A stretch of 64,000 nt of DNA from Chloroflexi bacterium AL-N1 (GTDB taxonomy: Bacteria > Chloroflexota > Chloroflexia > Chloroflexales > Roseiflexaceae). The stretch is from the NCBI GenBank assembly GCA_013122435.1, contig WYDT01000010.1, positions 215,011-279,010 of the forward strand, given 5' to 3'. The position numbers were made by a program, and so were the translations under genes. Under the pieces are notes generated by a model. It saw only the letters and a program-made list of their open reading frames with translations. It ran no database searches and was not told where the DNA came from. This document shows positions 1 through 8,935 of the stretch, piece by piece; positions within the stretch are counted from its first letter, which is position 1, and every line of letters starts with the position of its first letter.

Positions 1-323
1 TTAGTGATACGCTTTGGTAGTCGCGCAAGTACGACCTCACGTGTCCCCCTATCAGATAAAGAAGGCATTTCCAGTAAAAGATCAACAAGGTCATTTTTCT
101 GATTATTGGATAGATTGGTTATTTGTACAGGTATGGTTGCGTTTTTAAGTGTGTTTGTGGGATTAATCTGGTTTTCGATTTCTTTTATTTTCTTCGTTAA
201 ATCTTCTATTTCCATAACAATGTGTGGGGGGGTGTTGATACCAAACTGTGCAGCTTGTAACTCAAGGATTTGAAGCCTGCGTTGATATGTATCCAAAAGT
301 TGTTGGTTATGTTGGTTGGTCAT
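1..323 (-). CDS. Coiled-coil protein, C-terminus cut off by the window edge (possible effector-associated domain)
   Basis: An open frame runs from an ATG at 323 to the window edge with no stop, giving 107 visible residues. Residues about 8-50 are charged and heptad-like, with the phrase QFGINTPPHI in the middle, followed by a second helical stretch. Residues about 78-103 read NDLVDLLLEMPSLSDRGTRE. That pattern resembles the small effector-associated (bacterial death-like adaptor) modules found at the start of Chloroflexi and cyanobacterial NACHT, TIR or peptidase proteins. If so, the missing part would carry the effector or NTPase. The family assignment is from memory of the pattern only. The gene lies 74 nt downstream of the pentapeptide-repeat gene on the same strand. 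Confidence 0.6.
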   Translation of the reverse strand, partial: MTNQHNQQLLDTYQRRLQILELQAAQFGINTPPHIVMEIEDLTKKIKEIENQINPTNTLKNATIPVQITNLSNNQKNDLVDLLLEMPSLSDRGTREVVLARLPKRIT

Positions 324-397
324 TTTGTCTTTTCCTATTCATTTTGGTTAGAAATATCATACTAAACAGGGTCTTTATTGATAGTAGCCGATAGCAG

Positions 398-1294
398 TTA
401 TGTGTCTTTAATCTCAATATTATCAAGAACAGTACCTTCTAAATCTGCTTTTTGAAAGTCTATCTGTATCTGGTTTAGGGCCTTGACTTTTGCCCCCTGA
501 AGATCTGTTCCCCGGAAATCACTCTCTTTCACATTAACATCAACTAATGTAGCTGCCACAAGATTGGCCTGTCTCAAATCTGCTTTTTGGAGGTCTACTT
601 GTGTGAAGTTTACAGCACGTAGATGTGCTCCACGTAAATCTGCTTGTGCTAAACTTACTCCCTGAAACTCAGTTCTTTCAAGATTGGCTTCCCGTAGATC
701 AACACCTTCGAGATTGGCATTGGACAACGTTGCACCAATAAGTTCTATTTGTCGCAGATTTGCACCGTTAAGATTGATGATGGGGTTTTCTTTATTAATA
801 AGGTCAGCTTCATATATAAAACGTAGTAGATATCCCTTATGAGCAGCATCTAGAATATGTAACACAGCTAGTGTTCTTGCCCGTGCGCTTGTTATAGCTC
901 TGTCACTATTGGGTAGGGGCTTATCAGAAAGAAGTAGCTCTGTTATACGATCAAAATAGTTCTGTAGAGCATTTTGGCTCTCTCGCTCTTGGGCAAGGAT
1001 CCTTTCCAAAGCACGTTGTTCTTCAGATAGATCACGTTCTAACTGTCGCTGCTTTTCTGATACCTCTCGTTCGTTCTGTCTCTGCCACCTATTGAAGAAA
1101 AAAGTTACTACAACTAGGCTCAAGGGAATAATAGCTAAATCCATAAGATCCCAAAGGCTTTTACCATCAAATCCAAGCCAATCTGGAAATGAAGGAACCC
1201 TGACTAAAATGTACGTTATTAGAAGAAGAATAATGGGGAAAAGATACAGTATCAGCTTAGAATATCCCATGCTACACCTGCCAATATTGGTCAT
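398..1294 (-). CDS. Membrane-anchored pentapeptide-repeat protein
   Basis: 298 aa. Two hydrophobic helices lie at about residues 14-31 and 49-67. A strongly charged coiled coil follows at about 69-108 (EKQRQLERDLSEEQRALER). From about 171 to 292 there are pentapeptide repeats of the A(D/N)LXX type, such as ANLEGVDLREANLERTEFQG, which fold as a right-handed quadrilateral beta helix. The central segment (ARARTLAVLHILDAAHKGYL) is typical of cyanobacterial and Chloroflexi proteins of this design. The repeats probably form a cytoplasmic scaffold tethered to the membrane; no catalytic motif is visible. The ATG at 1294 has a weak ribosome site. An in-frame ATG at 1270 sits behind AGGTG and is an alternative start. 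Function unknown. Confidence 0.8.
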   Translation of the reverse strand: MTNIGRCSMGYSKLILYLFPIILLLITYILVRVPSFPDWLGFDGKSLWDLMDLAIIPLSLVVVTFFFNRWQRQNEREVSEKQRQLERDLSEEQRALERILAQERESQNALQNYFDRITELLLSDKPLPNSDRAITSARARTLAVLHILDAAHKGYLLRFIYEADLINKENPIINLNGANLRQIELIGATLSNANLEGVDLREANLERTEFQGVSLAQADLRGAHLRAVNFTQVDLQKADLRQANLVAATLVDVNVKESDFRGTDLQGAKVKALNQIQIDFQKADLEGTVLDNIEIKDT

Positions 1295-1371
1295 TCACCA
1301 CATCCACAGCCAAGAAATTTCATAATGTAGTGTGCCATCATGAAGGCTTCTATACAAGATTACATTCACCC

Positions 1372-1428
1372 AAAATTATATGAGCTTCTCTATAGTTCAA
1401 CATTGTAGCACAGTGCTGTTGTGGTCAT
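1372..1428 (-). pseudogene. Remnant of the start of a tandem paralogue of the upstream broken membrane gene
   Basis: The minus strand carries an ATG at 1428-1426 overlapping the stop of the preceding broken gene (TGATG). About 38 nt that follow (1383-1420) are nearly identical to the beginning of that same gene (1912-1949). After roughly ten codons the frame hits a stop and similarity ends. This looks like the 5' stub of a second copy, once translationally coupled to the first and since lost. Confidence 0.5.
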
Positions 1429-1970
1429 CACCACTCGGTTGTTTCGCGACCACTCTTCACTGCCAATCGAAGGAGTAAGATGGTTACTATACTGTAGCAG
1501 AGACTGTAGATTACGCCACTCAGAACTCCTTCTGCAAAGGTCACTGTAGTAGTCTCAAGGGATATATGTGGTCTTAGAGCCCAAAAAGTCCCAACGGTGC
1601 TTCTATATATACCTCCGAATGTTGTAACACAGCCAAAGTCATGCGTGTTCTCCCAACAAGCCTCACTGAACCACGGTGGCAAAACAAGCCATGGTGATAT
1701 CCAGAGAACCAGTATGAAGAGAAGCAGAAAGAGCCAGGTTCAATGATCTCAGGTGTACCAGGTGGATAGATTTCTTCCATGACCGCAATATAGCCACCCA
1801 AAGGGGCCCAATACCATGGTGACAACTATCCACCAGAACACTCTATAGACAGATAGAGGGGTATATAAAGTATCTTCTTCTTTCATTACACGTTTATGAA
1901 ATTCCCATAAAAGCTTCTCTATAGTCTCACATTGTAGTACAGTGCCATCGTTATCATCCATTGGAAACAA
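1428..1970 (-). pseudogene. Broken small membrane protein gene with two frameshifts
   Basis: Three overlapping minus-strand frames join into one plausible protein of about 180 aa. The first frame starts at the ATG at 1970 or 1961 and gives a polar N-terminus (ETIEKLLWEFHKRVMKEED) and a hydrophobic helix (WWIVVTMVLGPFGW). A shift near 1800 leads to GGYIAVMEEIYPPGTPEIIEP. A second shift near 1740 restores a strong transmembrane segment (WLFLLLFILVLWISPWLVL) and a last helix ending in GRETTEW at 1428. The protein was probably a three- or four-helix membrane protein. I do not recognise the family. Sequencing error is possible, but other lesions nearby favour real decay. Confidence 0.55.
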
Positions 1971-2057
1971 ATATCATATATTGCAACGTCATGGCTTGTC
2001 AAGCCGTATAGTATAGTAGAAACGATGGTTTTTACACCAGACTGAGGAGGGCCTCGT

Positions 2058-2600
2058 ATGGAGTACGAACGTCTACAGGAAGAGAATAGTGCTGTCAATA
2101 CCTATCTTGCATGTATTCGGCCACGTTTTATCGAGTATGGATTTCTATGGGAAGATGATGTTGCATCTGAGCACGTGGAGGTACGAAGTGTAGCCGCAAG
2201 ACACTTTGGAACGATAGAGTCGCTTGTCAATTGGAGAGAAGGTATTGGAGGGCAATTTGTTTTTATCTTTACGGCTATTGATACCCTGACAACTTCACTT
2301 CTTCATGAGTACACTACTGGCTGTGAGCGCTTTGTATGGTACCAACGCCCACCTCGATCAGGAAGTGTGAGTTATATTATACCAGTCATACTGACGTATG
2401 AAATGGCAGTAGAAACACGCAATATAGTATTGGAAAGCAAACCAACGGTGTTGCTGGCCAAGTGGAATTCCCCTGCTATTATTCCTGTTGTATATGATCT
2501 CGAAGAACAAACACTCCTGCATACCAATCGACGACGTCGTCTTTACATTGCTATCTGGGGGAGGGTCTATCGTTTTATTCGGCCAATGTTGACGCCATAG
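2058..2600 (+). CDS. Hypothetical protein, 180 aa
   Basis: An intact frame starts at ATG 2058 behind GAGGAGG, a good Shine-Dalgarno sequence. The protein is mixed alpha/beta by composition, with no signal peptide and no convincing membrane span. Features visible are a hydrophobic strand-like stretch (GGQFVFIFTAIDTLTTSLLHE), a central SYIIPVILTYEMAVETR segment and a basic C-terminus (TNRRRRLYIAIWGRVYRFIR). I recognise no family or active-site motif. It is the only intact gene between the broken membrane gene on its left and the broken genes on its right. Confidence 0.65.
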   Translation: MEYERLQEENSAVNTYLACIRPRFIEYGFLWEDDVASEHVEVRSVAARHFGTIESLVNWREGIGGQFVFIFTAIDTLTTSLLHEYTTGCERFVWYQRPPRSGSVSYIIPVILTYEMAVETRNIVLESKPTVLLAKWNSPAIIPVVYDLEEQTLLHTNRRRRLYIAIWGRVYRFIRPMLTP

Positions 2601-2686
2601 AATCTATGAGTGTACTATGGGTCTTGTCGCACAGTTGTTTGGATACAGGATATTGCAAAAGAAAGCAGCAATTTTGGTTAGGTTAC

Positions 2687-2987
2687 TCAATCCCACCACA
2701 GCGCAATGCGCCCATCGGAAATGTCAAAGTAGTTGTGATTGAAGACCAACGAATTGCCATTAGCTACCAAAGGTTCTTCATCGCTTTCCCAATTTGGAAA
2801 CGCCTGCATGATATCAGGACAGAAGTGCAGAAGACTGTTGAGAAAGCGTACACATCTGCGTTCGGTAAGCTGTTGTTGTAAGCGAAACTCGATAGTCCGT
2901 TATATGTTGTTGATGCGGTGCCCCCAGTAAGGTGTCGATCTCGGTGAGAAGTTCTAGGGAAAGTAAGGTGTGTTGGTCTGTAGGCAT
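2687..2987 (-). pseudogene. Small hypothetical gene with one frameshift
   Basis: The minus strand encodes a start MPTDQHTLLSLELLTEIDTL from the ATG at 2987. About 30 codons later, near 2895, the protein-like reading moves to another frame (RLQQQLTERRCVRFLNSLLH) and continues through DEEPLVANGNSLVFNHNYFD to a stop at 2687. Joined, this gives about 100 aa with a helical first half and a GNSLVFNHNYFDISDGRIALWW tail. No family recognised. Its start overlaps the 3' end of the alkD fragment, so the two may mark a deletion junction. Confidence 0.4.
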
Positions 2988-3160
2988 ATGCGGTGTTGCT
3001 TAACCTTTGCACGGAGGATCGGTACTCGAATACCCAGAAATTGGTCGCCTTCGCCGTATTCTCCCGTCCCAGTTTTGAAGAAACGTTGTGAATGCTCTGC
3101 AGTTGCGGTATCTCCCAAACGAAGTAGCATGGTGTGCACATCCTGTGCTGTCATACTCAT
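2954..3160 (-). pseudogene. Truncated AlkD-family DNA alkylation repair gene (N-terminal fragment)
   Basis: From the ATG at 3160, preceded by GGAGG, the frame reads MTAQDVHTMLLRLGD and then QRFFKTGTGEYGEGDQFLGI RVP. This is the N-terminal signature of the AlkD HEAT-repeat DNA glycosylase family, which removes 3- and 7-alkylpurines. Full AlkD proteins are about 220-240 aa. Recognisable similarity here stops after about 55 residues, and the frame ends at 2954 in unrelated sequence. The HEAT repeats and the catalytic aspartate/tryptophan region are missing, so the fragment cannot be active. Confidence 0.7.
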
Positions 3161-3306
3161 CAAAACCTCCGCTGATTTGAATGGAACTGCGCCACCAATA
3201 GAAACTCGCAGATCCTCCTCATTCTCTACCACACTTCTTCAAATTCCCTTCATAGTGTCTGACTATACTCTCATTGTCGTTAATATATTACTTAATAGGA
3301 AGACTT

Positions 3307-3843
3307 ATGCAATCGCAATTAGCCGTACGCAACGCCCTTATGATTATCAGCACATTGCTCACAGGTGTAATGGCCGGATTCTTTTTTGCTTTTAGTTATG
3401 ATATCGTATTTATGCTTGATGAATTACCAGCGACCCGCTACGCTGAAGTAATGGAGCTGATTAACATCAACGTACGGAATGGCATGTTTGGTGTGTTCTT
3501 CTTTGGCGCTGTGGGTGTTTCCGCAGTGACATTGCTCCTAATGCTACCAAAATACCGATCAGCGACGTTTCTGCTTTTTCTGGCCGGCTTTATCGTCTAT
3601 CTCGCGGGAACATTTCTTGTCACGACCCAGATCAATCTGCCCCTTAACGCCTATATCGAGTCGTGGAACATCCAGATGCCACCAGCAGATTGGGCCGAGG
3701 CACGGCAGCAGTGGCAGGATGCCAACTTTATGCGCACGTGGTCTTCAATCGCTGCCTTTCTACTCTACCTATTCGCGCTCATCACAAGCTCGACCCAGCC
3801 ACAGTCATCAGTAACAGCCACAAGTCGTCCTGCACAGGCATAA
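3307..3843 (+). CDS. DUF1772 (anthrone oxygenase-like) membrane protein
   Basis: 178 aa from ATG 3307, which is preceded by AGGAAGA; a longer in-frame start at 3274 lacks a ribosome site. There are four hydrophobic helices, at about residues 10-35, 60-80, 90-112 and 148-165. The pattern GVMAGFFFAFSYDIVFMLDELP, the NVRNGMFGVFFFGA segment and the late polar loop with QINLPLNAYIESWN are characteristic of DUF1772. Fungal relatives of that family are anthrone oxygenases; bacterial members are uncharacterised. The gene is monocistronic, with a terminator hairpin 21 nt after its stop. Confidence 0.8.
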   Translation: MQSQLAVRNALMIISTLLTGVMAGFFFAFSYDIVFMLDELPATRYAEVMELININVRNGMFGVFFFGAVGVSAVTLLLMLPKYRSATFLLFLAGFIVYLAGTFLVTTQINLPLNAYIESWNIQMPPADWAEARQQWQDANFMRTWSSIAAFLLYLFALITSSTQPQSSVTATSRPAQA

Positions 3844-3863
3844 ACAACACAGATACTCAAACA

Positions 3864-3895
3864 AAATGTGCGGCATACCACTGCACATTTTTGTT
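3864..3895. terminator. Bidirectional intrinsic terminator between convergent genes
   Basis: AAATGTGC at 3864-3871 pairs perfectly with GCACATTT at 3883-3890 across an 11-nt loop. It is followed by TTTTTG on the plus strand and flanked by A-rich sequence on the left, so it can serve both the DUF1772 gene (+) and the methyltransferase gene (-). Confidence 0.7.
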
Positions 3896-3917
3896 ATTTC
3901 TGGTATTGTAAAAACAC

Positions 3918-4706
3918 TTATCCCTGGCCATCTTTTTGTGCAATAAGATGTAGAAAACGCGCTAGTAGATAGTATGGATAACGATGCCGTAGCTCCAGTT
4001 CGAGTCGTTCCAGATTGGCAAGGAATGCCGGATCAGTTTTACGCTCATTATCTGGAAGGTAATCACAGAGACAGCGAATCCCATACCGCACTATAACAGC
4101 GCATTGTGCAGCGCCTAACCATTGTTGCAATTCTTCAGATGTATAGCGACGCACAGTGGCCTGAAATGTCTTGGCATATGAGGTTTTTGTATCGAGTTGG
4201 TCATACGCTGCTGCCAGATCAAGTTGCTGGAAGGCGGGGCGATATGCCTCGGAGTCAGGGTTTGGACTGATGATCGAGAGGAGGCCACCAGCTTTGAGGT
4301 GTGTACTCAACTGTACTAGCACCTGATCGGCATCGTCGAGATACTGCAAAATGTTATGACACAACATGACATCAAACGCTTTATTCCCCACAGCCTCTGT
4401 GAGATGGTGAACATCGGATTGAATATACGTGAATTGTGTGTTGATGTGCGTTTTGGCGGCTTCCCGTTGGGCATGTTCCAGCATGCGAATCGAATAGTCG
4501 ACCAAAGTGATGGTGTACCCCTGCTGGGCCAGTGGCAAGACATCGAGACCATTCCCACCGCCTACATCGAGAATATGTGCCGGAGGTGGTGGCAGATGAT
4601 TGGCAAGGTTGGCTTGGGCGATACGGTAACGCAACTGACCTCAGGGGGCCAGTTGCCATGCGTGCCATCCATCCATATGCTCATCGAATGTCTGTGGTGA
4701 TATCAT
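3918..4706 (-). pseudogene. CmoM/SmtA-like SAM methyltransferase with an in-frame TGA at codon 22
   Basis: The uninterrupted part (3918-4634) contains a class I SAM fold: motif I LDVGGGNGLDVLPLA, acidic motif LVDYSIRML, then SDVHHL and MLCHNILQYL. The C-terminus (YPYYLLARFLHLIAQK) matches CmoM-like enzymes. Upstream, in the same frame, an ATG at 4706 encodes MISPQTFDEHMDGWHAWQLAP. A TGA at 4643-4641 interrupts it, and the frame then continues GQLRYRIAQ. Relatives that I recall have tryptophan at this spot (PWGRLRYRIA), so this looks like a one-base TGG to TGA change. A TTG at 4634 could restart translation and give 238 aa without the family N-terminus. Confidence 0.7.
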
Positions 4707-4754
4707 AATGAAGTTGAATTATCTTTTGGGATAATCGAATGGTAGCGCGTGGAT

Positions 4755-5660
4755 TTAGTAGTGTCCATGACACCCTGGATCGATGTCGAGCGTACGAACC
4801 ATACCGTGGAAGTAGCGATCTGTGCGCGGGTCCTGCCCGATCACAATCGTATCAGCCTCAGTTTTCATCTGAAAATCTCCAGGATGTCCCAGATCGCCTG
4901 CCGCAGGATTCACAATAGGTTTTGATTGGGAGTCTTCAACCCAGTGACCAAGGTGTTCTTCAGGCAATATGTGGAGTAGGAAGTCAGCGCCAATACCCTT
5001 AAAGAGCGATTTCATGAAAATAGGCCATCTCATCTGCTTGTTGATCGCCAGAAAGTACTCACCACCATTCCCTATCCACACACGATTGCCATCAGGGTCG
5101 CCCTGCCAGTCTGTGGAGCTGAGATCGGTCCCACCCAAACGTAAATGTGTTTGTGCGTAAAGATCGTTGTTGATTGGCAGCGCCAGGCTTATCGCATCTT
5201 TTTCTTTGTAAAACAATGGATTGTCGTAGTTGTTGCCGAGTTCCAGACGCACATCAGCAGAAACCCAGAATGGTGCGCCACCAATACGACATTCACATTT
5301 GTTAAACTGTGCCTGAATCAGATGTGGAGCCATTTGTGAGACGTCGCTTTTAAAATCAGGTGTATTACACACAATGCGTGTATTGCCATCAAAGATGGCA
5401 TAATCACCATCAAAGTCGAGATATGGTATCTTGCATTTGTTCGTAATATCATATTCAAGACGATCGAGTACCGTTGCGTCGTGACCGACGAACGAGGTCC
5501 ACATAATGCGCGGCTGTTGTTGCGAGAAATCCGCGCGTAGGTGCCACGAGGCCCAGGTGGCCTGGCTGGATGCCTGTGTTGAGTTGGTTAGTATGCCCGA
5601 TGACAGTAGCACAAAGGCAAGGGTCAGCCATAAAACAAGTGTCCGACGCAAGTTTTTCAT
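4755..5660 (-). CDS. Secreted cysteine-containing protein, cassette copy 1
   Basis: 301 aa. A Sec signal peptide covers residues 1-31 (basic MKNLRR, hydrophobic core, cleavage near TQA/SS). The mature protein carries conserved cysteines at KCKIP, VCNTP, CECRIGG and DPGC, the phrase FDGDYAIFDGNTRI and the tail TIVIGQDPRTDRYFHGMVRT. It is clearly paralogous to the 298-aa protein at 24082-24978, with all these features shared. I do not recognise a family. The gene is divergent from the broken ATPase at 5852, starts behind AGGAG, and has the tandem TGGGA promoter element about 85 nt upstream. It remains intact although its partner ATPase is destroyed. Confidence 0.8.
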   Translation of the reverse strand: MKNLRRTLVLWLTLAFVLLSSGILTNSTQASSQATWASWHLRADFSQQQPRIMWTSFVGHDATVLDRLEYDITNKCKIPYLDFDGDYAIFDGNTRIVCNTPDFKSDVSQMAPHLIQAQFNKCECRIGGAPFWVSADVRLELGNNYDNPLFYKEKDAISLALPINNDLYAQTHLRLGGTDLSSTDWQGDPDGNRVWIGNGGEYFLAINKQMRWPIFMKSLFKGIGADFLLHILPEEHLGHWVEDSQSKPIVNPAAGDLGHPGDFQMKTEADTIVIGQDPRTDRYFHGMVRTLDIDPGCHGHY

Positions 5661-5743
5661 TAAAACATTCTCCTGTGGTGTAAACGTACGAGTGGATAGA
5701 TGTACGTGTCAAATGATTTGTCTGAACGGTGTACAATTGAGTT

Positions 5744-5791
5744 TAGCATAACTCGTCTAGGAAAGTTCCCAGGATTACACATTTTGTTCCA
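5744..5791 (-). promoter_or_regulatory. Tandem TGGGA element, site C
   Basis: Read on the minus strand: TTGGA at about 5791, TGGGA at 5771-5767, then 17 nt and ATGCTA at 5749-5744. The same layout occurs at sites A, B and D. TGGGA to ATGCTA has promoter-like 17-nt spacing, so this may be a -35/-10 pair with an extra upstream box. It points toward the secreted protein gene ending at 4755. The first box is one base off the consensus. Confidence 0.55.
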
Positions 5792-5851
5792 AATACGCTC
5801 TTGAAGTCGTTGAGTTTCATGTGGAATTACCAATGGTAAGTGAGGTATAGT

Positions 5852-8564
5852 GTGTCTGGGGCAGACCAATCAACAAGTATTACATTGAATGCATTTGAAA
5901 AGCGGCTCAAGCAGGCGCTCAGGTTATACGATAAACCAGAACGGTTGGGAGCCGATTCGCCGCTCGCCAATACCTACTTTCTTAGTCATACGTTTCGTGA
6001 TGTACCCCGCCCTATTACACTGCAGGCGCTTGGCAAAGCGTTACGCGATGAGATCTATGCGGCAGCGTCGCAACTCTGGGGTGGGCCACTGCCACGTGAT
6101 CGGAGTGAGATGCAAACGAAGCTGAGTGAGGTGCGGCAGGAACCGGAAAGTCCGCGGCGTATGTGGTGTTGGAATTACGTTGTTTCAAGCGCTATTTTAA
6201 CTCCATCGTACGTCCGATATCTGGGAGCAGAGCCATCTGTTGCCTGGCTCAAAGTCACAACATTATCGTGAGTTTGATCTGGCTATCAAATATCTTGCAA
6301 CGGTGCTGCTTGAACGCGTACGACCAACGATTTATCTTGAGCAACCTATGACGTCTAAGGTGCTGATCGGCTATGATGCAGAGTTTGTGTGGGTTGAGAC
6401 AGCATTGTCCTGTGGTGAGACGGTAGGGCTGGTGGGGTAGGCAAAACGAGTTTCGGTGCAACGCTCGTCCCACGGTTTGACACGATACCAGTGTTTTGGT
6501 ATACCCTGCGGCCCGATCTGAATGACAATATCAATAGTCTGTTAGTTGCCCTGGGCTCTTTTCTACGGAATCTGGGTGCCATCCACTTATGGCAATATCT
6601 CATTGCCGTGGAAGGCAAAGTCCGCGATCTCAATATTGCCATGGGGCTTCTCCAACAGGATCTCACGTCGCTCACTACCCGACCACTGCTTTGTTTTGAT
6701 GAATTAGAATACCTGCATGCCGCTGAGTTAGAGCCTTTGCCACCACAGCGGGCACAGATGCGTGAATTGCTGGAGAGCATCCATGATGTGGCTCCCATGC
6801 TGCTTATTGGTCAGCGAAGTGCAGCATTTTATCGAACTTGCAGGTCTGAGTGCAGTGCACATTCAGCAACTCTGGCATACTGCGGGTTATCAACTTACTG
6901 CGGACGATGCTGACCGTTTGTACACCTTTACGGCTGGGAATTCACGCTTGCTCACACTGTGTCTGGCACTCTGTGCTGATGGTGAGACCATATCGCATAT
7001 TCTGGACACACTCGCCACCGCGCCGGGGTTGCTACCTATTTTTGATCGACTCTGGCGGCGGCTTAAAACGGAAGAGCGGCGTTTGATGCAACGTCTGGCA
7101 ATCTTTCGCAGCGCTACTCCCCAGAGCGTTTGGGAAAGTTCCACACTTGATGCACTCACAACACTGCGTGTCGTTGAACATGATATGGCGGGTGGGGTAA
7201 TGTTGCTCCCAATACTGCGTCAGGCGGTCTATCAGGACATGTCGGTGGAACTACGACAAAAGCTGCACCATGAGGCGGTATCGATTCGTCTTGATGGAGG
7301 TGAATACACGGCAGCGGCCTATCATCTCTGGCAGGGTGGTCAGCCCAAACAGGCGGTTCAAATCTGGTTTCCACAACGTACGTTGGAAATTACAAGGGGA
7401 CACGCGAATGCAGCGCTGGCCTTGTTTGAAGGCATTTCGCGCCATGATTTGGGCCAACAAGAGCGCAAAGCGCTCGATCTCATGCGGGCTGAACTGCGAC
7501 AATTGGTTGGACAACTACGTCAGGGCTTGAATGAATTAGAGACATTGGATTGGCAGGACGAGAGTGAGACCAGCACCCGTCTGTTAATGCTTCGTGGTGA
7601 GTTTCAGGCAGCGCTCGGCTATCCTGATGCGGCGATCAAGAGCTACACTGAGGGTGTACAGGTTATTGCACGGCTCCAGAATCAGTTGGTGCGCTCTTGC
7701 AACCGTCAGGGAATGCTGCATCTCCATCAACGTCAAATCGTACAGAGTTGGCAAGGTGTCTATCGTGCTGAGTACGATACCCACATGCTGCGTGGTCATC
7801 TCCTTGAAAAAGAGGGCCAGTACGAAGCGGCGCAACAAGCTTTTAAACAAGCTCGAACGCTGGCCGAAAAACTAGAAGATGATACCCATGTAGCTGAAGT
7901 TGAACACAATCTGGCGGCACTGGCGGGCCGTCAACAACAACTTGACTCAGCGATTACACATGCCGAACGAGCGATGGTGATTTATGAACGTATAGGGGAT
8001 CGGGTCAATCTTGAAAAAGTTCGGAGTAATCTGTCGTTTAGCTATGTTCAGGCCGATCAGTTTCGTGCTGCGATTGACGTTGGTGCGGAAGCGTACACGT
8101 TTTTTCGCTTGATACGCGAACCGTATCCAGCTTCGGTAACTGCCGCCAATATTGCCGAAGCAGCCTATGGTCTTAATGACTTCACTAAAACTGAACACTA
8201 CGCAAATGAAGTGCTCAGTTTGAACGAACCTCAAACCTACCCCTATGCTCATTTTACCCTGGGGCAGGTCAAACAGGCGCGTCGTTCATGGCGCGAAGCC
8301 TACACCCATTTCGACGAATCACGCCGGGTTGCCCAACAAAATGAGGATGTATATCTCACCGCGTATACGCTTCGTTCACTCGGTGTTCTGTCGGCTCATA
8401 TGGATAACCTGTCCGATGCTCAGGTGCAACTTGATGAGGCCCTCAAGCTCTTTCAGCAGATGGGTATCGATAGTGAGATCCACGAAACGGAGCAGATCAT
8501 TGCGAATATCGCTCAGCACCAGATCCCCGATATGTCGCAGGATGGTCGATTGAACGCTGGTTGA
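5852..8564 (+). pseudogene. Broken copy of the P-loop/TPR ATPase (cassette copy 1)
   Basis: Alignment by eye with the intact paralogue at 25179-27896 shows at least four lesions. There is about a 4-bp loss near 6160, 1 bp near 6205, about 10 bp near 6435 that removes most of the Walker A loop and creates a stop at 6440, and about 11 bp near 6820. From about 6830 to 8564 the frame is open for some 578 codons and matches the paralogue closely, including the TPR region. The start is probably GTG 5852 (MSGADQS), positioned behind AGTGAGG as in the paralogue. With no P-loop it cannot be a working NTPase; a separately translated C-terminal TPR fragment is conceivable. Confidence 0.85.
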
Positions 8565-8739
8565 AGGCCACTTATTCCTTCCACGTGATTACTAGAACGG
8601 TTGCGGCTACAAGCCGCAGCTACATAGTGTTTCCCTGTCGTTCAATCACACAACGCTACCAATTCTGGCGGTATCTTTTGGTTATTTGGGAACAATAATG
8701 TTTCTGTGAGAACGTTGTATCTCCTCCAATGGTCGATTT
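8565..8739. other. Intergenic stretch with a hairpin and no gene
   Basis: This is the first part of a 371-nt gap. TGCGGCT at 8602-8608 and AGCCGCA at 8612-8618 form a short perfect hairpin 38 nt behind the ATPase stop. It has no T run, so it is at best a weak terminator. I see no coding sequence here. Confidence 0.4.
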
Positions 8740-8788
8740 TGGGACCTTTTTTCTATTCCTGGGAATTTTAACCACTTCCACCATGCTA
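8740..8788 (+). promoter_or_regulatory. Tandem TGGGA element, site A
   Basis: TGGGA at 8740-8744 and again at 8760-8764 (20-nt period), then ATGCTA at 8783-8788 after 18 nt. It lies downstream of ATPase copy 1 and points to the membrane protein gene at 8936, 148 nt ahead. The sequence around it, including the T run between the boxes and TCTGAATAC after the last box, closely matches site B behind ATPase copy 2. Confidence 0.55.
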
Positions 8789-8935
8789 GTCTGAATACAT
8801 CAAATAACGGACAGGCGCAATGTTCGGAAGAGTGTTGCGTTCACACATCATCACGACTATTCAGTTTCCAGTATACGAAAGGGTATATCAATCAATCTTC
8901 AAGAACTCCATCTCGGCCAGGCTGCTCGCATCATT

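Noticed and set aside
1092..1325. 77-codon plus-strand frame
   Set aside because: Antisense to the membrane helices of the pentapeptide-repeat gene; basic low-quality product.
2606..2881. 91-codon plus-strand frame
   Set aside because: No ribosome site, and the opposite strand encodes a better protein-like (frameshifted) sequence.
4641..4643. TGA read as tryptophan or selenocysteine
   Set aside because: Other TGA codons here act as normal stops and the position is a tryptophan in the family as I recall it; a nonsense mutation is simpler.
4356..4700. 114-codon plus-strand frame
   Set aside because: Antisense to the methyltransferase motifs, with no ribosome site.
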